Source: Tubiluchus corallicola (lineage: Eukaryota; Priapulida; Priapulimorpha; Priapulimorphida; Tubiluchidae). Taken from it: a stretch of 64,000 nucleotides of DNA. A program made the position numbers and the translations under genes. The stretch covers positions 36,542 through 100,541 of the forward strand of contig JAQGDQ010000761.1 in the NCBI GenBank assembly GCA_030141605.1, in the 5' to 3' direction. Below, in pieces: positions 35,301 through 44,090 of the stretch (positions are counted from its first letter, which is position 1; every line of letters begins with the position of its first letter). Under the pieces are notes generated by a model, which saw nothing but the letters and a program-made list of their open reading frames with translations, did no database searches and was not told the DNA's origin.

Positions 35301-36370
35301 AATGTATCACTGTAGTAAAACTTTAGTATACTAAAGTATATTAGAAACTAAGTATAGTCAATTCTTACTGTAAATGTTCTTGTAAATAGTGTATAAAGTC
35401 TGTTGTGGTGAGGATCCTAAATCATGTTGTACAAACTGCCTGATCCAATCCTAAATAAATTATGTTTAAACTAACTAACAGGGCCGAATTGCTCTATAGT
35501 CTTGTATTGGCTGCAGCCTTGGACCCCTCAAGCTTGGTAAAAGATTTTCAAATATTTTTTTTAAAAAATAAGTGTAATATTTTTATATTTTGCATTGCTG
35601 AATAATTTATTTAACTTTAAACTAAATTGCAATTTTAAAAAAGGAGGCACAGGTGTGTGAAAAACCATTGTGAAATAAAAGGCCCCTGTGTGAGCCATTT
35701 TATGTGAGATAAAGGGCCCTTGTGTGAGCCATTTTATGTGAGATAAAGGGCCCTTGTGTGAGCCATTTTATGTGAGATAAAGGGCCCTTGTGTGAGCCAT
35801 TTTATGTGAGATAAAGAACCCTTGTTTGAGGCATTTTATGTGAGATAAAGAGCCGTTGTTTGAGGCATTTTATGAGAGATAAAGAGCCCTTGTTTGAGGC
35901 ATTTTATGAGAGATAAAGTGCCGTTGTTTGAGGCATTTTATGAGAGATAAAGGGCCCTTGTTTGAGGCATTAGGACCCATATTTGAGGCATTTTATGTGA
36001 GTGAGATAGAGGGTGGCTCCGTCTGGTAGGTGTCGTATGATGTCATGAGCCTAGGGGCTCTAAATGGTCGTATCCCAGCCCGGCTCATAAATGATTGCTT
36101 AGTGTTAAATGTTTTTCACAGTTTTCCTCATTTCAGAACAAAGTCATTAAGAGTGAAACACAGAGGCTGCGAGAACGATTAAAAGCAACTTACGAGAACG
36201 ACGTGTGGGAGTACAGAGACGAACCACCCGCCGACTGGAACAAACCCCTGCCAGAATGGATGCAGAAGCAGAATGAAGGATCGTACCTCCAAGCCATGAA
36301 AGAATTAAAGAGTTGGTCTAAAAACGAAAGTGCTAGTAGTAAACTGTGGTCAAAATGTTCCATATCTTAG
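26376..36370 (+). CDS. C22orf39/PANTS-like (UPF0545) twin-CX9C protein, complete, four exons
   Basis: The exons are 26376-26462, 29130-29175, 33611-33729 and 36137-36370. All have GT/AG borders, the phases agree, and the product is 161 residues. Cysteines at 33/43 and 62/72 form two CX9C motifs (CEVYWEEYREC and CTPLWNDYRNC). The human counterpart also has CEAYRAEWKLC, a following HYYVHGE (here FHQYFIHGE) and PPDWHLPLP (here PPADWNKPLPEW). Twin CX9C proteins usually fold as disulphide-linked helical hairpins, often in the mitochondrial intermembrane space; the human protein is described as a synaptic plasticity regulator. The start is uncertain: the frame is open upstream to 26283, and the ATGs at 26376 and 26406 are both plausible. 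Introns carry a LINE fragment, DNA elements and two minisatellites. The gene family call is solid; localisation here is inference. Confidence 0.85.
26960..27430 (-). mobile_element. LINE reverse-transcriptase 3' coding fragment
   Basis: The minus strand encodes VDPVETVQMRAFNMLPEL, SQLKRIGLTTLAFRRLRGQL and, after a stop, CTMPEIWNRLPCDVRTATSV followed by NLFKSKLDRH. This is the thumb and C-terminal tail typical of CR1/Jockey-like non-LTR elements. It is truncated and broken by stops. It lies in intron 1 of the C22orf39-like gene, antisense to it. Confidence 0.8.
27696..28245 (+). repeat. Interspersed repeat family A, internally deleted copy
   Basis: It begins AAAGGACAAAAAAGGGGTACC and follows family A, but lacks about 120 bp after the first ~80 bp. 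It lies in intron 1 of the C22orf39-like gene. Confidence 0.7.
28246..29129. other. Unassigned intron sequence
   Basis: The end of intron 1 of the C22orf39-like gene. No element or exon recognised; it finishes with a T-rich tract and TTCATCTAG acceptor. Confidence 0.35.
29213..29583. mobile_element. TA-flanked inverted-repeat element
   Basis: The left end GGGTTACCATA and the right end TATAGTAACCC are inverted repeats with one mismatch, flanked by TA (29211-29212 and 29584-29585). Inside, CCGGG/CCGGGT and CCTCTTTTT motifs recur inverted near both ends. It starts 37 bp after the exon 2 donor of the C22orf39-like gene. Confidence 0.65.
29667..30570 (+). repeat. Interspersed repeat family A, copy with GC-rich insertion
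   Basis: It follows family A from AGGACAAGAAAAGGGGCACC to TTTTCTTGAGCTTTAAGG, interrupted at 30038-30274 by an unrelated insert. It lies in intron 2 of the C22orf39-like gene. Confidence 0.7.
30038..30274 (+). mobile_element. GC-rich retroposon-like insertion with 11-bp target duplication
   Basis: A 237-bp insert flanked by AGTTTTATTGG at 30027-30037 and 30275-30285. It opens with a GC-rich tract (GGGCCTGGGGGGGAGTAAAC) and contains a stable hairpin CCTGGCTCACGAGCCAGG. It ends in a purine-rich GAGAAAGTGAGAAAG. The long target duplication and purine tail fit target-primed retroposition. The source is unknown; it may be the 5' end of a LINE or a SINE derived from one. Confidence 0.65.
30571..31085. 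other. Unassigned; includes short family G repeat
   Basis: Positions 30838-30925 (CTACCTAGCAGCAGACGCTAG...GTGCACATGGCT) recur at 60256-60328. Otherwise nothing is recognised. Confidence 0.4.
31086..31480 (+). repeat. 72-bp tandem repeat, ~5.5 copies, open in frame
   Basis: A 72-bp unit (AACAAGTCACTCAGTATGTT...) is repeated about five times. Because 72 is a multiple of three and the unit lacks a stop in one frame, a 140-codon frame with a 24-residue repeat appears. The unit is the first segment of repeat family C, which continues at 31480-31910, so the frame is a by-product. Confidence 0.9.
31480..31910 (+). repeat. Interspersed repeat family C, copy 2
   Basis: Homologous to parts of 11780-13060 in the same order (see that entry). 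In this copy the first unit has been amplified into the 72-bp tandem array. It lies in intron 2 of the C22orf39-like gene. Confidence 0.55.
31998..32470. mobile_element. GC-rich insert of unknown class
   Basis: About 470 bp that is far more GC-rich than its surroundings, with open frames on both strands (for example 118 codons on the minus strand) but no recognisable domain. The abrupt change of composition suggests an inserted element; no terminal repeats are clear. Confidence 0.4.
32507..33434. mobile_element. hAT-type non-autonomous element, 928 bp
   Basis: The ends are TAGTGTTGCT and AGCAACACTA, flanked by a perfect 8-bp duplication ATTGAAAT (32499-32506 and 33435-33442). The subterminal regions carry repeated CGGAT motifs (GGATATC, CGGATTCGGAT, CGGATATCCGG), possible transposase sites. 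No transposase frame. It lies in intron 2 of the C22orf39-like gene. Confidence 0.85.
33783..34355 (+). repeat. Interspersed repeat family B, copy 2, with ~92-bp tandem units
   Basis: The first part holds about four copies, one shortened, of a ~92-bp unit (GGTCAAAGGTTAAATGTACC...GCGTCTTAACTACGACTGTG). The remainder matches 7370-7650. It begins about 50 bp after the exon 3 donor of the C22orf39-like gene. Confidence 0.75.
34356..35670. other. Unassigned intron sequence with short AAT repeat
   Basis: Intron 3 of the C22orf39-like gene. An (AAT)n run lies at 34538-34562. No other element recognised. Confidence 0.4.
35672..35995 (+). repeat. 34-bp minisatellite, ~9 copies
   Basis: The unit is TGTGAGATAAAGGGCCCTTG followed by TGTGAGCCATTTTA. 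Copies drift stepwise along the array (GGGCCC to GAGCCC to GTGCCG; TGTGAGCC to TTTGAGGC), as expected if it grew by slippage. It lies about 140 bp before exon 4 of the C22orf39-like gene. Confidence 0.95.
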
Positions 36371-37160
36371 CCATTATTGTCTTTGAGGAATATATCTGTG
36401 TTTTTATAGAACTGAAACTTTTTAGTGCAGATTCTTGTTTGGGCTTTCAAAACCAAATTCGAAGCTCGATTAAATTTTGCTCTTTCTTTGCTGTTTATTT
36501 GTCAAAACATGTCCATCCATCTAAACATAAGAAATTAGTGACAAAAATAACAAAAAAATAACAATAGCCAAAAGTCAATTTTACATAATTAAGAGTTATA
36601 CACTGCACTGTCATACCTAGCTGTTATTTTAAACTAAATTTAAGCTTATTAAAGTAATTAGAGAATATACATACGTTATTAGTCCCAAATCATCAGCAAT
36701 TGTAAACAGATAATGACAATATCTCATAACTTATCATGACACGTCTTCACTTCACAGTAGGCCTCTGACCCAGATCAAATTGATCACGTGATTAGGCCAA
36801 AAATCACCACAAGGTGGCCAAAGCCGACAACAAGCGAAGGCCGCCAAGCACGCCAGTGCAAGATTTCCAGTACAATTCTCATGATGTGACGTTCAGTCGG
36901 CTTGATTGAGGACAAATGTATTGCAGAGAGTTTATCAGAATGTTATACAGCATATTTTTTAATGTTTAACCACTGATTTTGTTGAAAGTATCAACACACT
37001 TGATTGGTAATAAATGATTCATAGTAACTTCCTGTTGTGCCTTCTCTAACTGAGTGGTTCATTGAGTATCATTTGTATGTTATTCAAGGCTGATGTTATA
37101 TTGTCCAGACGTTTGTGTTGATTAATCTTTGCTATACAGCATGTTTTTTAATGTTTAAAC
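36371..37160 (+). other. 3' untranslated region of the C22orf39-like gene and downstream
   Basis: AATAAA at 37009-37014, followed by a GT/T-rich stretch, is the best polyadenylation signal after the stop at 36370. Inside the presumed untranslated region, 36769-36897 is GC-richer and open for 42 codons to a TGA. Confidence 0.45.
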
Positions 37161-37459
37161 CAGGGGGCGTATTAATCAATAGGTTAACTAGGCTATAGAC
37201 TAGGGTGCCAAAGTTTGAAGGCGTCACATTTTAGAAAAAATTCTTATTCTGCTCGAAAAATGTGTATACTTTTATATTCATGTAAAGCGTGCATTTTATA
37301 ACACACCACAGGCAATTACTCAGTACAGCTTATATACAAGTGCAACGTAACAAACAGGTGCAAGGTATTACACAACAAGCAGTTGCGCAGCGTACTTAAA
37401 TCTAAGCGCTGTGCAAATACATGCAATTAATAATGACCGTAAAGTCTTCATATGCCCTG
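37161..37459. mobile_element. hAT-type MITE, family J, copy 1
   Basis: The ends are CAGGGGGCGTATTAA and the complement CAGGGCATATGAA. The flanks GTTTAAAC (37153-37160) and GTTGAAAC (37460-37467) agree at seven of eight positions. A related copy lies at 37946-38363. Confidence 0.75.
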
Positions 37460-37945
37460 GTTGAAACACTTGATTTTGTTAAAGTACCAATGCAATAAAT
37501 ATGTGTTTAATTTTATCGACTATTTACATTTTTATTTGTGTGAGCAGTTGTGTGGAATGGGGTCCTATCTTTGCTTTACCCGCTATATATAATGGTGTTA
37601 AGATGACCCTGGGTGCTCTTTGGACTTCTCAGTATAAATAATAGTGATTGGTTCCCAAATGCTCACAGTTACCTTTGAGTACTGATGCTGCTCATATTCT
37701 GAGCATTTCTAGATGCAGTACAGCTGCTCATAACTTTTTTCTTTCGGGTCTCTTATCTATGCTTTTCTGCATCAGTGAATTAGTTGATACACTCTCTCCT
37801 GCTTCAAGAAAAACGTTAACGGATGGTCAGATGTTGTACCTCCTATCATTAGCCTCCCCTCTTACCTTCAGCGGCCATTGACTTTGTTTTCAAGGACCAA
37901 TTATTAACTTTGCCCATATTTGGGCATCTCAAGAGCAGCTGTTAG
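37460..37945. other. Unassigned
   Basis: The sequence between two family J elements. The 77-codon plus-strand frame at 37648-37881 has no family signature. Confidence 0.3.
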
Positions 37946-38363
37946 CAGGGGTGTATTAACCAATAGGCTAACTAGACTATAGCTTAGAGCGCCAAAGTTT
38001 AAGGGCGTCACATTTTAGTCTTATTCTTCTTCTCGGAAAATGTGTATAGTTTCATAGTCATGTAAAGGGCGCATTTTATAACACACCACAGGCAGTTACT
38101 GAGATTAGCTTTTATATAAATGCCACATAACGAACAGGTGCAAGGTATTACACAACAAGCAGTTGCTCAACCTGCTTGAATATAAGTGCTATGCAAAAAC
38201 ATGAAATTAATAATGACTATGTAGAAATAATGACTATGTATTTTTAATACACCACAAGTAATTATTTATTCTGCAAATTACATAAACAACCAAAAATTCA
38301 CAACAGAGATGGTCGAGACAGAACTACCAGCCTAGGGGGTCCCAAAGTCTTGATACGCCTCTG
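37946..38363. mobile_element. hAT-type MITE, family J, copy 2
   Basis: The ends are CAGGGGTGTATTAACCAATA and the complement CAGAGGCGTATCAAGACT. The interior matches copy 1 (GCATTTTATAACACACCACAGGCA, AGGTGCAAGGTATTACACAACAAGCA in part). It has an extra ~110 bp near its right end. No clean target duplication is visible. Confidence 0.7.
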
Positions 38364-38514
38364 TTAACCCGACCTGTTTTTTGGTTTTCGACTTTCCTAA
38401 CACATTTTAGTTTACCATATGAGGTGTTTGAGTGAATTTGCTAAAATTATTAATGACTGCATGTCTTTCCCATGATGGTACAATTAATTACATTTTGATA
38501 CCCGAATTGAAATA

Positions 38515-38735
38515 CAGCATATGTGAAAAATTGGAGAACAGTCAGGATTTGAACCAGGGGCTCTTTTGTTTACAAGGCAGACATGTTAGATCACTAGACC
38601 ACCGCATGCCCCGACGATCAAGACAGCCCAAAGTTTATCCCTTTGGCCCATAGTGCTCTACGCTTAGGCCTTGTAAGTAACAGATCCCTGGTTCAAACCC
38701 AGGATGCACTCCAATATTTTCAGATTTCCTGTCTT
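38515..38735. repeat. Two tRNA-derived SINE-like units in inverted orientation
   Basis: On the minus strand, 38543-38612 shows tRNA-like box A (TGGTCTAGTGATC) and box B (GGTTCAAATCC). On the plus strand, 38640-38715 shows a T-arm CCTGG-TTCAAAC-CCAGG. Both share CCTTGTAA, CCCTGGTTCAAA and a following CTCCAAT.TTTCA in the same relative order. Neither has a matching acceptor stem, so they are SINE relics rather than tRNA genes. Confidence 0.6.
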
Positions 38736-39799
38736 TAGTTTTGGTATCAAAATTTAAATAATGAGGCGTTCGAATAATAATTTACTGTGCAGACATGCTT
38801 GCAAAGCGATAAGTTTGGGTTTCTTCTTCAGTGGTTCGGCAGCTTTCTCAGAATTTAATACCTGAGAAGGCCACTCTCTGATCTATCGAGCAACGCAGAT
38901 ATAATTAATATCAATAATTACCGGACGCTTCTAATTAATTTTAGTAAAGTGTCATAAGCAGCTGTAGTAATGTCATCATATTTCATAGTATTTATAAGAA
39001 ACCCGGTTTTGATTATAATTACACGTGTGATTGTTACCTGGATTATTCATTATTTTAACACCTGCGGCTACTATTACTAACCCTCAGGTGTTTAATTAGG
39101 CTCGACATTCTCCGTAATCTCTTTTCAAAAGCAAACTACTTTTGCGTTATTATTGCTACAAAACATCTCGCCGGCAGGTTATAACGTCAGATAATTGTGT
39201 TTTGGCAATAACACTTGATAACAACATAAGTGCAAAAAACTAAAGTCTTCGCGCATGTGCAATGCGAGTTAAATTGTTACTTATATTCATTTAGAATTAG
39301 CAGCATCATAATAAAGATTGGTGACACCTGTTAGTAATGGGGGCGGCTCCAGAAACGGGTTGAGACCTTTTTTAAGCGAGCGAGCACCTTTAAATAAAAT
39401 AGACGGGTGGGTAATCCGGTCAGTTTAAAAAATCTAGCATTTCAGTGATTTTTGGAGAAGTTACGCTTGCCAACACATTCGCCAGTATGATGAATGCTTC
39501 AAGTGAAACCATGTAATTATATAGGGCAGACAGTGATCACTGTCTTTAGTACTAAATACCTGATGTGAACGGATGTTTGTGATCACGCGTTGAGTCACAT
39601 AACTGCTAGCCCATAACTGACCTTCTCCGGTGTAACAATTTTGTTTGTGTTAAAGAGAATTAGACTAAACATAACTTTATAAATAGTTTTGCATTGAAGT
39701 GATAAAATGATGCGTTAATGCAGCAATCTGACCTTCAACGTTGACTGATTAATATCAAATATAGTTGATAAAGTTTTCAGTTTTGTTTACATACTAAAT
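38736..39799 (+). other. Region upstream of the MYND-finger gene
   Basis: No exon or element recognised. It should contain the promoter and 5' untranslated region of the gene starting at 39800. No clear TATA box was chosen. Confidence 0.3.
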
Positions 39800-42700
39800 A
39801 TGGTACAAGCTCAGAAGGCAACTACTTCAGCCGTAGAAACGGTAATCATTGGAGCAATGACAACAGTGTTCACTATATATTTAGCCCTTCGTTTTCTTTT
39901 GATTGGCGAGGAGTCCTCAAGGAAACCTCCAGCTTTAACAGGCACCAGATATCAAGCAGGAAATACTATCGGTGGGCAGGAATCATCCAAACGTGGTATT
40001 AGATGCAGCACAGGGAGAGAGTTAGTGAGGGGAATCCTGGCAGGAAGTCGATGCAGTAATCCACTTCCAGAGGTCAACAGAAAACAGTATAATTACACCG
40101 AGAATGATACGGTAACATCATCACCTGTAGTGGACAGTTTAAGTCAATGTCAGAAATCGACTGTTAGTAGTATGGAAGAGGAAAGCACTGCAGCAAAGTT
40201 GCCCGTTACGTGTCAGAAAACTACAGCTTACTCTGTTAAAAACACATACACAGTTTTATTACTGAAGCAGCGTCAGCGTGGTAATGATGGTGCAATGAGT
40301 ATTAGAGAAACTAACGCACTCTTGCCGGAAAAAGAAGCTAGAAATCATAGCTGGTTGCTTGTTGACGTAACAAAAAACAAGGATGAGACTTCTACAAAGT
40401 GTGTTGGTGTTGGTGATGATGCCGGTGACAGCAAACTAAATCACGAAAGCGAAGAACCAAACGCGGGCAAAGTTTCAACTCTATTTGAAAACAGGTCTTT
40501 TAGTAGTGATGATGATGATGATACTCTCCTAGACACCATAACAGAAGAAAATAGTGAGGATTTACGCAGCATGCTTTCTGACAAAGATTCTAGTTTGGAC
40601 TCAGAATGTACACACAAAAGTGTCTTTTCAACAGCGGTGTTAGTTGACGCTACAAGACATGAAAGCGAAAGCTTTTCTCCCATCTTTAATCGAGTCGTAT
40701 CTCAGGTACCTTACAAGTTTATACAACCAGACCGAAAAAATCATTCCATGCCAATCGGCTTTCCTCCTGCAGTGTCCTTGAACAATGGTAACTGGTTTAC
40801 TAAGCAGAGAAATCAATGTTCTTCCATGGATAGGCCATTGAAAGTGAAAATATACGACAGCTTGAACAGTGCTTACTGTCAAACCGGTTACCAAAGAGAC
40901 AAATTTGCTTCACCTGCATATACGTCTTCCTCTACACCAACACTCTCAAAAATTCCGGATATTGGGCAGTGGACAGTGACTACAAACTTTTTTATTCCAC
41001 ATCCACAAAGAGTTAAAAAAGTAAACTATTGCAGCATCATGCAGGGTTCAGAAGATTTCAACAAATCAACAAACTCAAAATTGCTTAATGTGAATGATGA
41101 AATAGAGCCAAAAACTGTGAAAGAATTACCCAAAAGCAATGTTTATGCTACAAATAAATACATGGAGGTTCCACATAACGAAGATTCAATATTTGCCTTA
41201 ACACCAAGGAGAACCAAGCAGCTTGAAGCACGTAAAAAATTTTTTCAAGAAGGCGGACTTGATGTATCTCACGACAGCATTATATCTAGTGTTGCTGCTT
41301 TTGATGAATACCTAGCCGAAGAGCGGAGGAAGTCGCGTAGCTTGAGTCAGCTTCATTTGAACGAATTGCAACATGAAAAGCTCAACAGTACTAAATCACT
41401 GTCTCATCTGGACACTTTTCAAGATTCTCAGTTTGTTGATCGTCCCTTGTCATTGAGACTATACGATTACAGAAGCATCTCACCATTGTTAGCTGATAAG
41501 CACTATTGGTCGCCAAGATACATGACTTGTCCTAATGTCTCCTCTTTGCCACAGTTTACCGACAATGTCAATGATACGTTAGGTTATGCACACCAACAAA
41601 CGAACACCGTTGAAAACACAATTTTGAGGTCATCACATTTTCCGTCTAAGGCAAAAAGTCTGGATAATCTTGGACAAGAAAACGAACTTCTTGAAAATCT
41701 CCTGCAGAAGGAATCACTGCTAGGAAAGGAAAACCTGCCACATCAGTCCGAAAAAGTAACCAGGCCTATTCCCAAACAAAGAAAAAGTTTACTTGCACAA
41801 AGGCAGGATGAGGAACAACCAAAGAAGTGTGTAAACATAGACGATAACAAAGTTGAAATTGCATTTATTCCCATTAACGAACTGGACAAAAGTGAAATAG
41901 AACACAATGCTGAGAAAAAGAACAAGCCGAGAAAGCAAATGCCATTCCAGTTCATCAAAAAGAAACCACTAGTGCTTCCCAAAGTAAAGTTATTTGCCAA
42001 GAAAGCTGTTACAGAAAGCGGGGTGACAAACAGTGTGTCACCAAAAAATGTCGTGTGCAAGGATACCACTACTGTGCCTAGATTGTTAGATCCCACTTCT
42101 AAAGATCTGAAGTCAAAGGCTTCCCTAAAGCCTTATCTTGAAACAGACATTGATGCTGTAGCGGTACCGAATGACAGGCATAATGCTGAAAAGCAGTCTT
42201 CGGCGACCAAGAACAAACACAAATGGTCATCTGATTCACTGACAGCAGTGGAAAATAAATCCACTATATGCCAAGAAAATGTGAGACGCCGCTTAGACTT
42301 TTCGTGTAGCAGTGACAATATGCGAGGCTTTTGGCGCAATGATAACCATGCTGATAATTCTGAAAAGGATATTAGTCTACTACAGCAATTAGAAAGTCAA
42401 CAGGAAAATAAAAGTAACATTGGCAGATCTCCAGAATGGCAACATGAAGGGGACACTCAGTTCAGAAACAGAAGAAGTCTTAATGAAAACGGAGCAACTG
42501 CTTTGCGCAAAAACCATCTGAAGAAAGGAGAAAAGACGATCATTAATTTGACTTTGAAAAGAAGTGGCCAGTTTGGTCATCACAATGCAGACAAAGTCCT
42601 GCCGGAAAATTTCTTGCAACATTCTTGTGATCTAGATGTGACATTTGAGGAAGCATTTGATCAAATGCTAGGCATTGAGCCAAGTTTGTGCACTGACATC

Positions 42701-43522
42701 CCAGAGAACAGTCGGTTTTACAGTTGTAGAGCAACATCTAAATTTGCTGAGCAGAACCGATCATTGGCAAGCTTGATAGATGTAGAGAAGAAAGACTTTG
42801 CAAACTTGAAAAACCTAAATAAAGAGACAAGTAAAAGCATTGGTAACATGAATGCTAGTTCATGGTCCATAAACAACATGAGTAACATTGAATGTACTGA
42901 TGAGACAGCTTGGAGGGAAGCTGTATGTAATCCGCAGTACGTTAGCAAGCTATTAAATGTGAACAACATCTACATTCGTTGCCGAAGTTGCAGTTCCGTG
43001 CAAAATTTCAGCGACGCTCAAAAATCATTTAAAACGTGTTCAAATTGTTATACCTACTACTGCTCCCAACTTTGTCAGTTTGAACATTGGCCAAGCCATG
43101 CTCAAAAGTGCAATTATGGTCGCGTTAATTCATTATGTCGTCGAGTTCTTTTGCATGCTAATGACGAAGAGTCAGTTTTACGTCGTCTGTCATTTATCGC
43201 GTTCAACTGTTACAAGAAACGTGGACGTGGCTGCGTCGTCTTGGAGTTTCATAGCTCTCATTCTGCACAAAGATTTCTTGATCGTGGGCTAACGTCATTG
43301 TTGTCACCACCCCATTACGAAACCGTTGGGGAACTGGTCGAAGAAAACAGCGGACTTTACTTCAGGACTTTAATGGTCATGTGCAGCCGGTACGAACCAG
43401 TGACGCACTTTGTCCTGAATGTTAGCATCAGCCCACGACAGGCCAGAGGATTTGCTGCTGGCAGTTACTTCCGTGGAGCATATGTTAAAAAGTGTATAAA
43501 GCTAAAGCTCTTGTTTAACTAA
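39800..43522 (+). CDS. Large MYND-finger protein, apical-junction-molecule (AJM-1)-like
   Basis: One uninterrupted frame of 1240 codons. Residues ~13-33 (VIIGAMTTVFTIYLALRFLL) form a hydrophobic segment, a possible signal anchor. Residues ~35-1050 are polar and probably disordered, rich in Ser, Asn and Lys, with an acidic run DDDDD near 237 and repeated short PLxxxxYD(S/Y) motifs (PLKVKIYDS, PLSLRLYDY). Residues ~1061-1104 are a MYND zinc finger: CRSC, then CSNC, YCSQLCQ, HWPSH and a final C, all ligands present. A conserved-looking C-terminal domain follows (GRGCVVLEFHSSHSAQRFL). The combination of a long disordered region, MYND finger and short alpha/beta C-terminal domain resembles AJM-1/C9orf172, an apical junction protein; this is from memory and not certain. 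The absence of introns in a gene this long is notable. It could be another MYND protein. Confidence 0.85.
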   Translation: MVQAQKATTSAVETVIIGAMTTVFTIYLALRFLLIGEESSRKPPALTGTRYQAGNTIGGQESSKRGIRCSTGRELVRGILAGSRCSNPLPEVNRKQYNYTENDTVTSSPVVDSLSQCQKSTVSSMEEESTAAKLPVTCQKTTAYSVKNTYTVLLLKQRQRGNDGAMSIRETNALLPEKEARNHSWLLVDVTKNKDETSTKCVGVGDDAGDSKLNHESEEPNAGKVSTLFENRSFSSDDDDDTLLDTITEENSEDLRSMLSDKDSSLDSECTHKSVFSTAVLVDATRHESESFSPIFNRVVSQVPYKFIQPDRKNHSMPIGFPPAVSLNNGNWFTKQRNQCSSMDRPLKVKIYDSLNSAYCQTGYQRDKFASPAYTSSSTPTLSKIPDIGQWTVTTNFFIPHPQRVKKVNYCSIMQGSEDFNKSTNSKLLNVNDEIEPKTVKELPKSNVYATNKYMEVPHNEDSIFALTPRRTKQLEARKKFFQEGGLDVSHDSIISSVAAFDEYLAEERRKSRSLSQLHLNELQHEKLNSTKSLSHLDTFQDSQFVDRPLSLRLYDYRSISPLLADKHYWSPRYMTCPNVSSLPQFTDNVNDTLGYAHQQTNTVENTILRSSHFPSKAKSLDNLGQENELLENLLQKESLLGKENLPHQSEKVTRPIPKQRKSLLAQRQDEEQPKKCVNIDDNKVEIAFIPINELDKSEIEHNAEKKNKPRKQMPFQFIKKKPLVLPKVKLFAKKAVTESGVTNSVSPKNVVCKDTTTVPRLLDPTSKDLKSKASLKPYLETDIDAVAVPNDRHNAEKQSSATKNKHKWSSDSLTAVENKSTICQENVRRRLDFSCSSDNMRGFWRNDNHADNSEKDISLLQQLESQQENKSNIGRSPEWQHEGDTQFRNRRSLNENGATALRKNHLKKGEKTIINLTLKRSGQFGHHNADKVLPENFLQHSCDLDVTFEEAFDQMLGIEPSLCTDIPENSRFYSCRATSKFAEQNRSLASLIDVEKKDFANLKNLNKETSKSIGNMNASSWSINNMSNIECTDETAWREAVCNPQYVSKLLNVNNIYIRCRSCSSVQNFSDAQKSFKTCSNCYTYYCSQLCQFEHWPSHAQKCNYGRVNSLCRRVLLHANDEESVLRRLSFIAFNCYKKRGRGCVVLEFHSSHSAQRFLDRGLTSLLSPPHYETVGELVEENSGLYFRTLMVMCSRYEPVTHFVLNVSISPRQARGFAAGSYFRGAYVKKCIKLKLLFN

Positions 43523-43578
43523 AAGTGGTCACTTAGTGTAGACACCACCATGTAAAATGTCAAATTATTATTATATAA

Positions 43579-44071
43579 TCTTCTTCTTCCCAGCTTTTCC
43601 CTATTCGGGGTCGCCGTTGTGAATGAGTCTTCTCCACACATTCCTGTTGTTGACCATCTCTTCATTTATGTCTTCCCTTCCCACATGATCTTCACCGACT
43701 CTTCTTTTCAGGTGTCCATACCATCGCAATCTTGCGAGGCTTCCACTACTTTTACCGTTCCTCTGATATTATTATTTCTAATTTTATCTCTTCTTGTTAT
43801 TCCCACCATCCATCTCAATATCCTCATCTCCACCACACCCATTTTCTTCTCTTCGGTCTTCTTTAGAGAAGCTGCTTCCAGCACCTAGATTAGAGCGGGT
43901 CTGACCACTTCTTTGTGGACTTTCCCTTTAAGTCTCACCGACTCATTCATAGAAGGTTTTGGCGCAGTTTTTACAGGCGGATGCCCTTCCTGACCCTAAC
44001 CCTCCCTATTTATCCGGGCTTGGGACCGGCACTGAGTTTGGCTGGCTTGCCCCCCCCCCCAGTGGCTAGGT
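43579..44071 (-). mobile_element. Non-LTR retroelement fragment with 18-bp target duplication
   Basis: AAATTATTATTATATAAT flanks the insert on both sides (about 43561-43578 and 44073-44090). Read on the minus strand it has GTCAGGAAGGGCATCCG, a coding-like tail (RNVWRRLIHNGDPE, stop) and a GAAGAAGAAG end, which fits the 3' end of a LINE or a SINE using it. It is inserted about 50 bp after the stop of the MYND-finger gene, so probably within its 3' untranslated region. Confidence 0.75.
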
Positions 44072-44090
44072 TAAATTATTATTATATAAT

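Noticed and set aside
38543-38715. Two tRNA genes
   Set aside because: Box A/B-like motifs are present but acceptor stems do not pair; SINE-like relics fit better.
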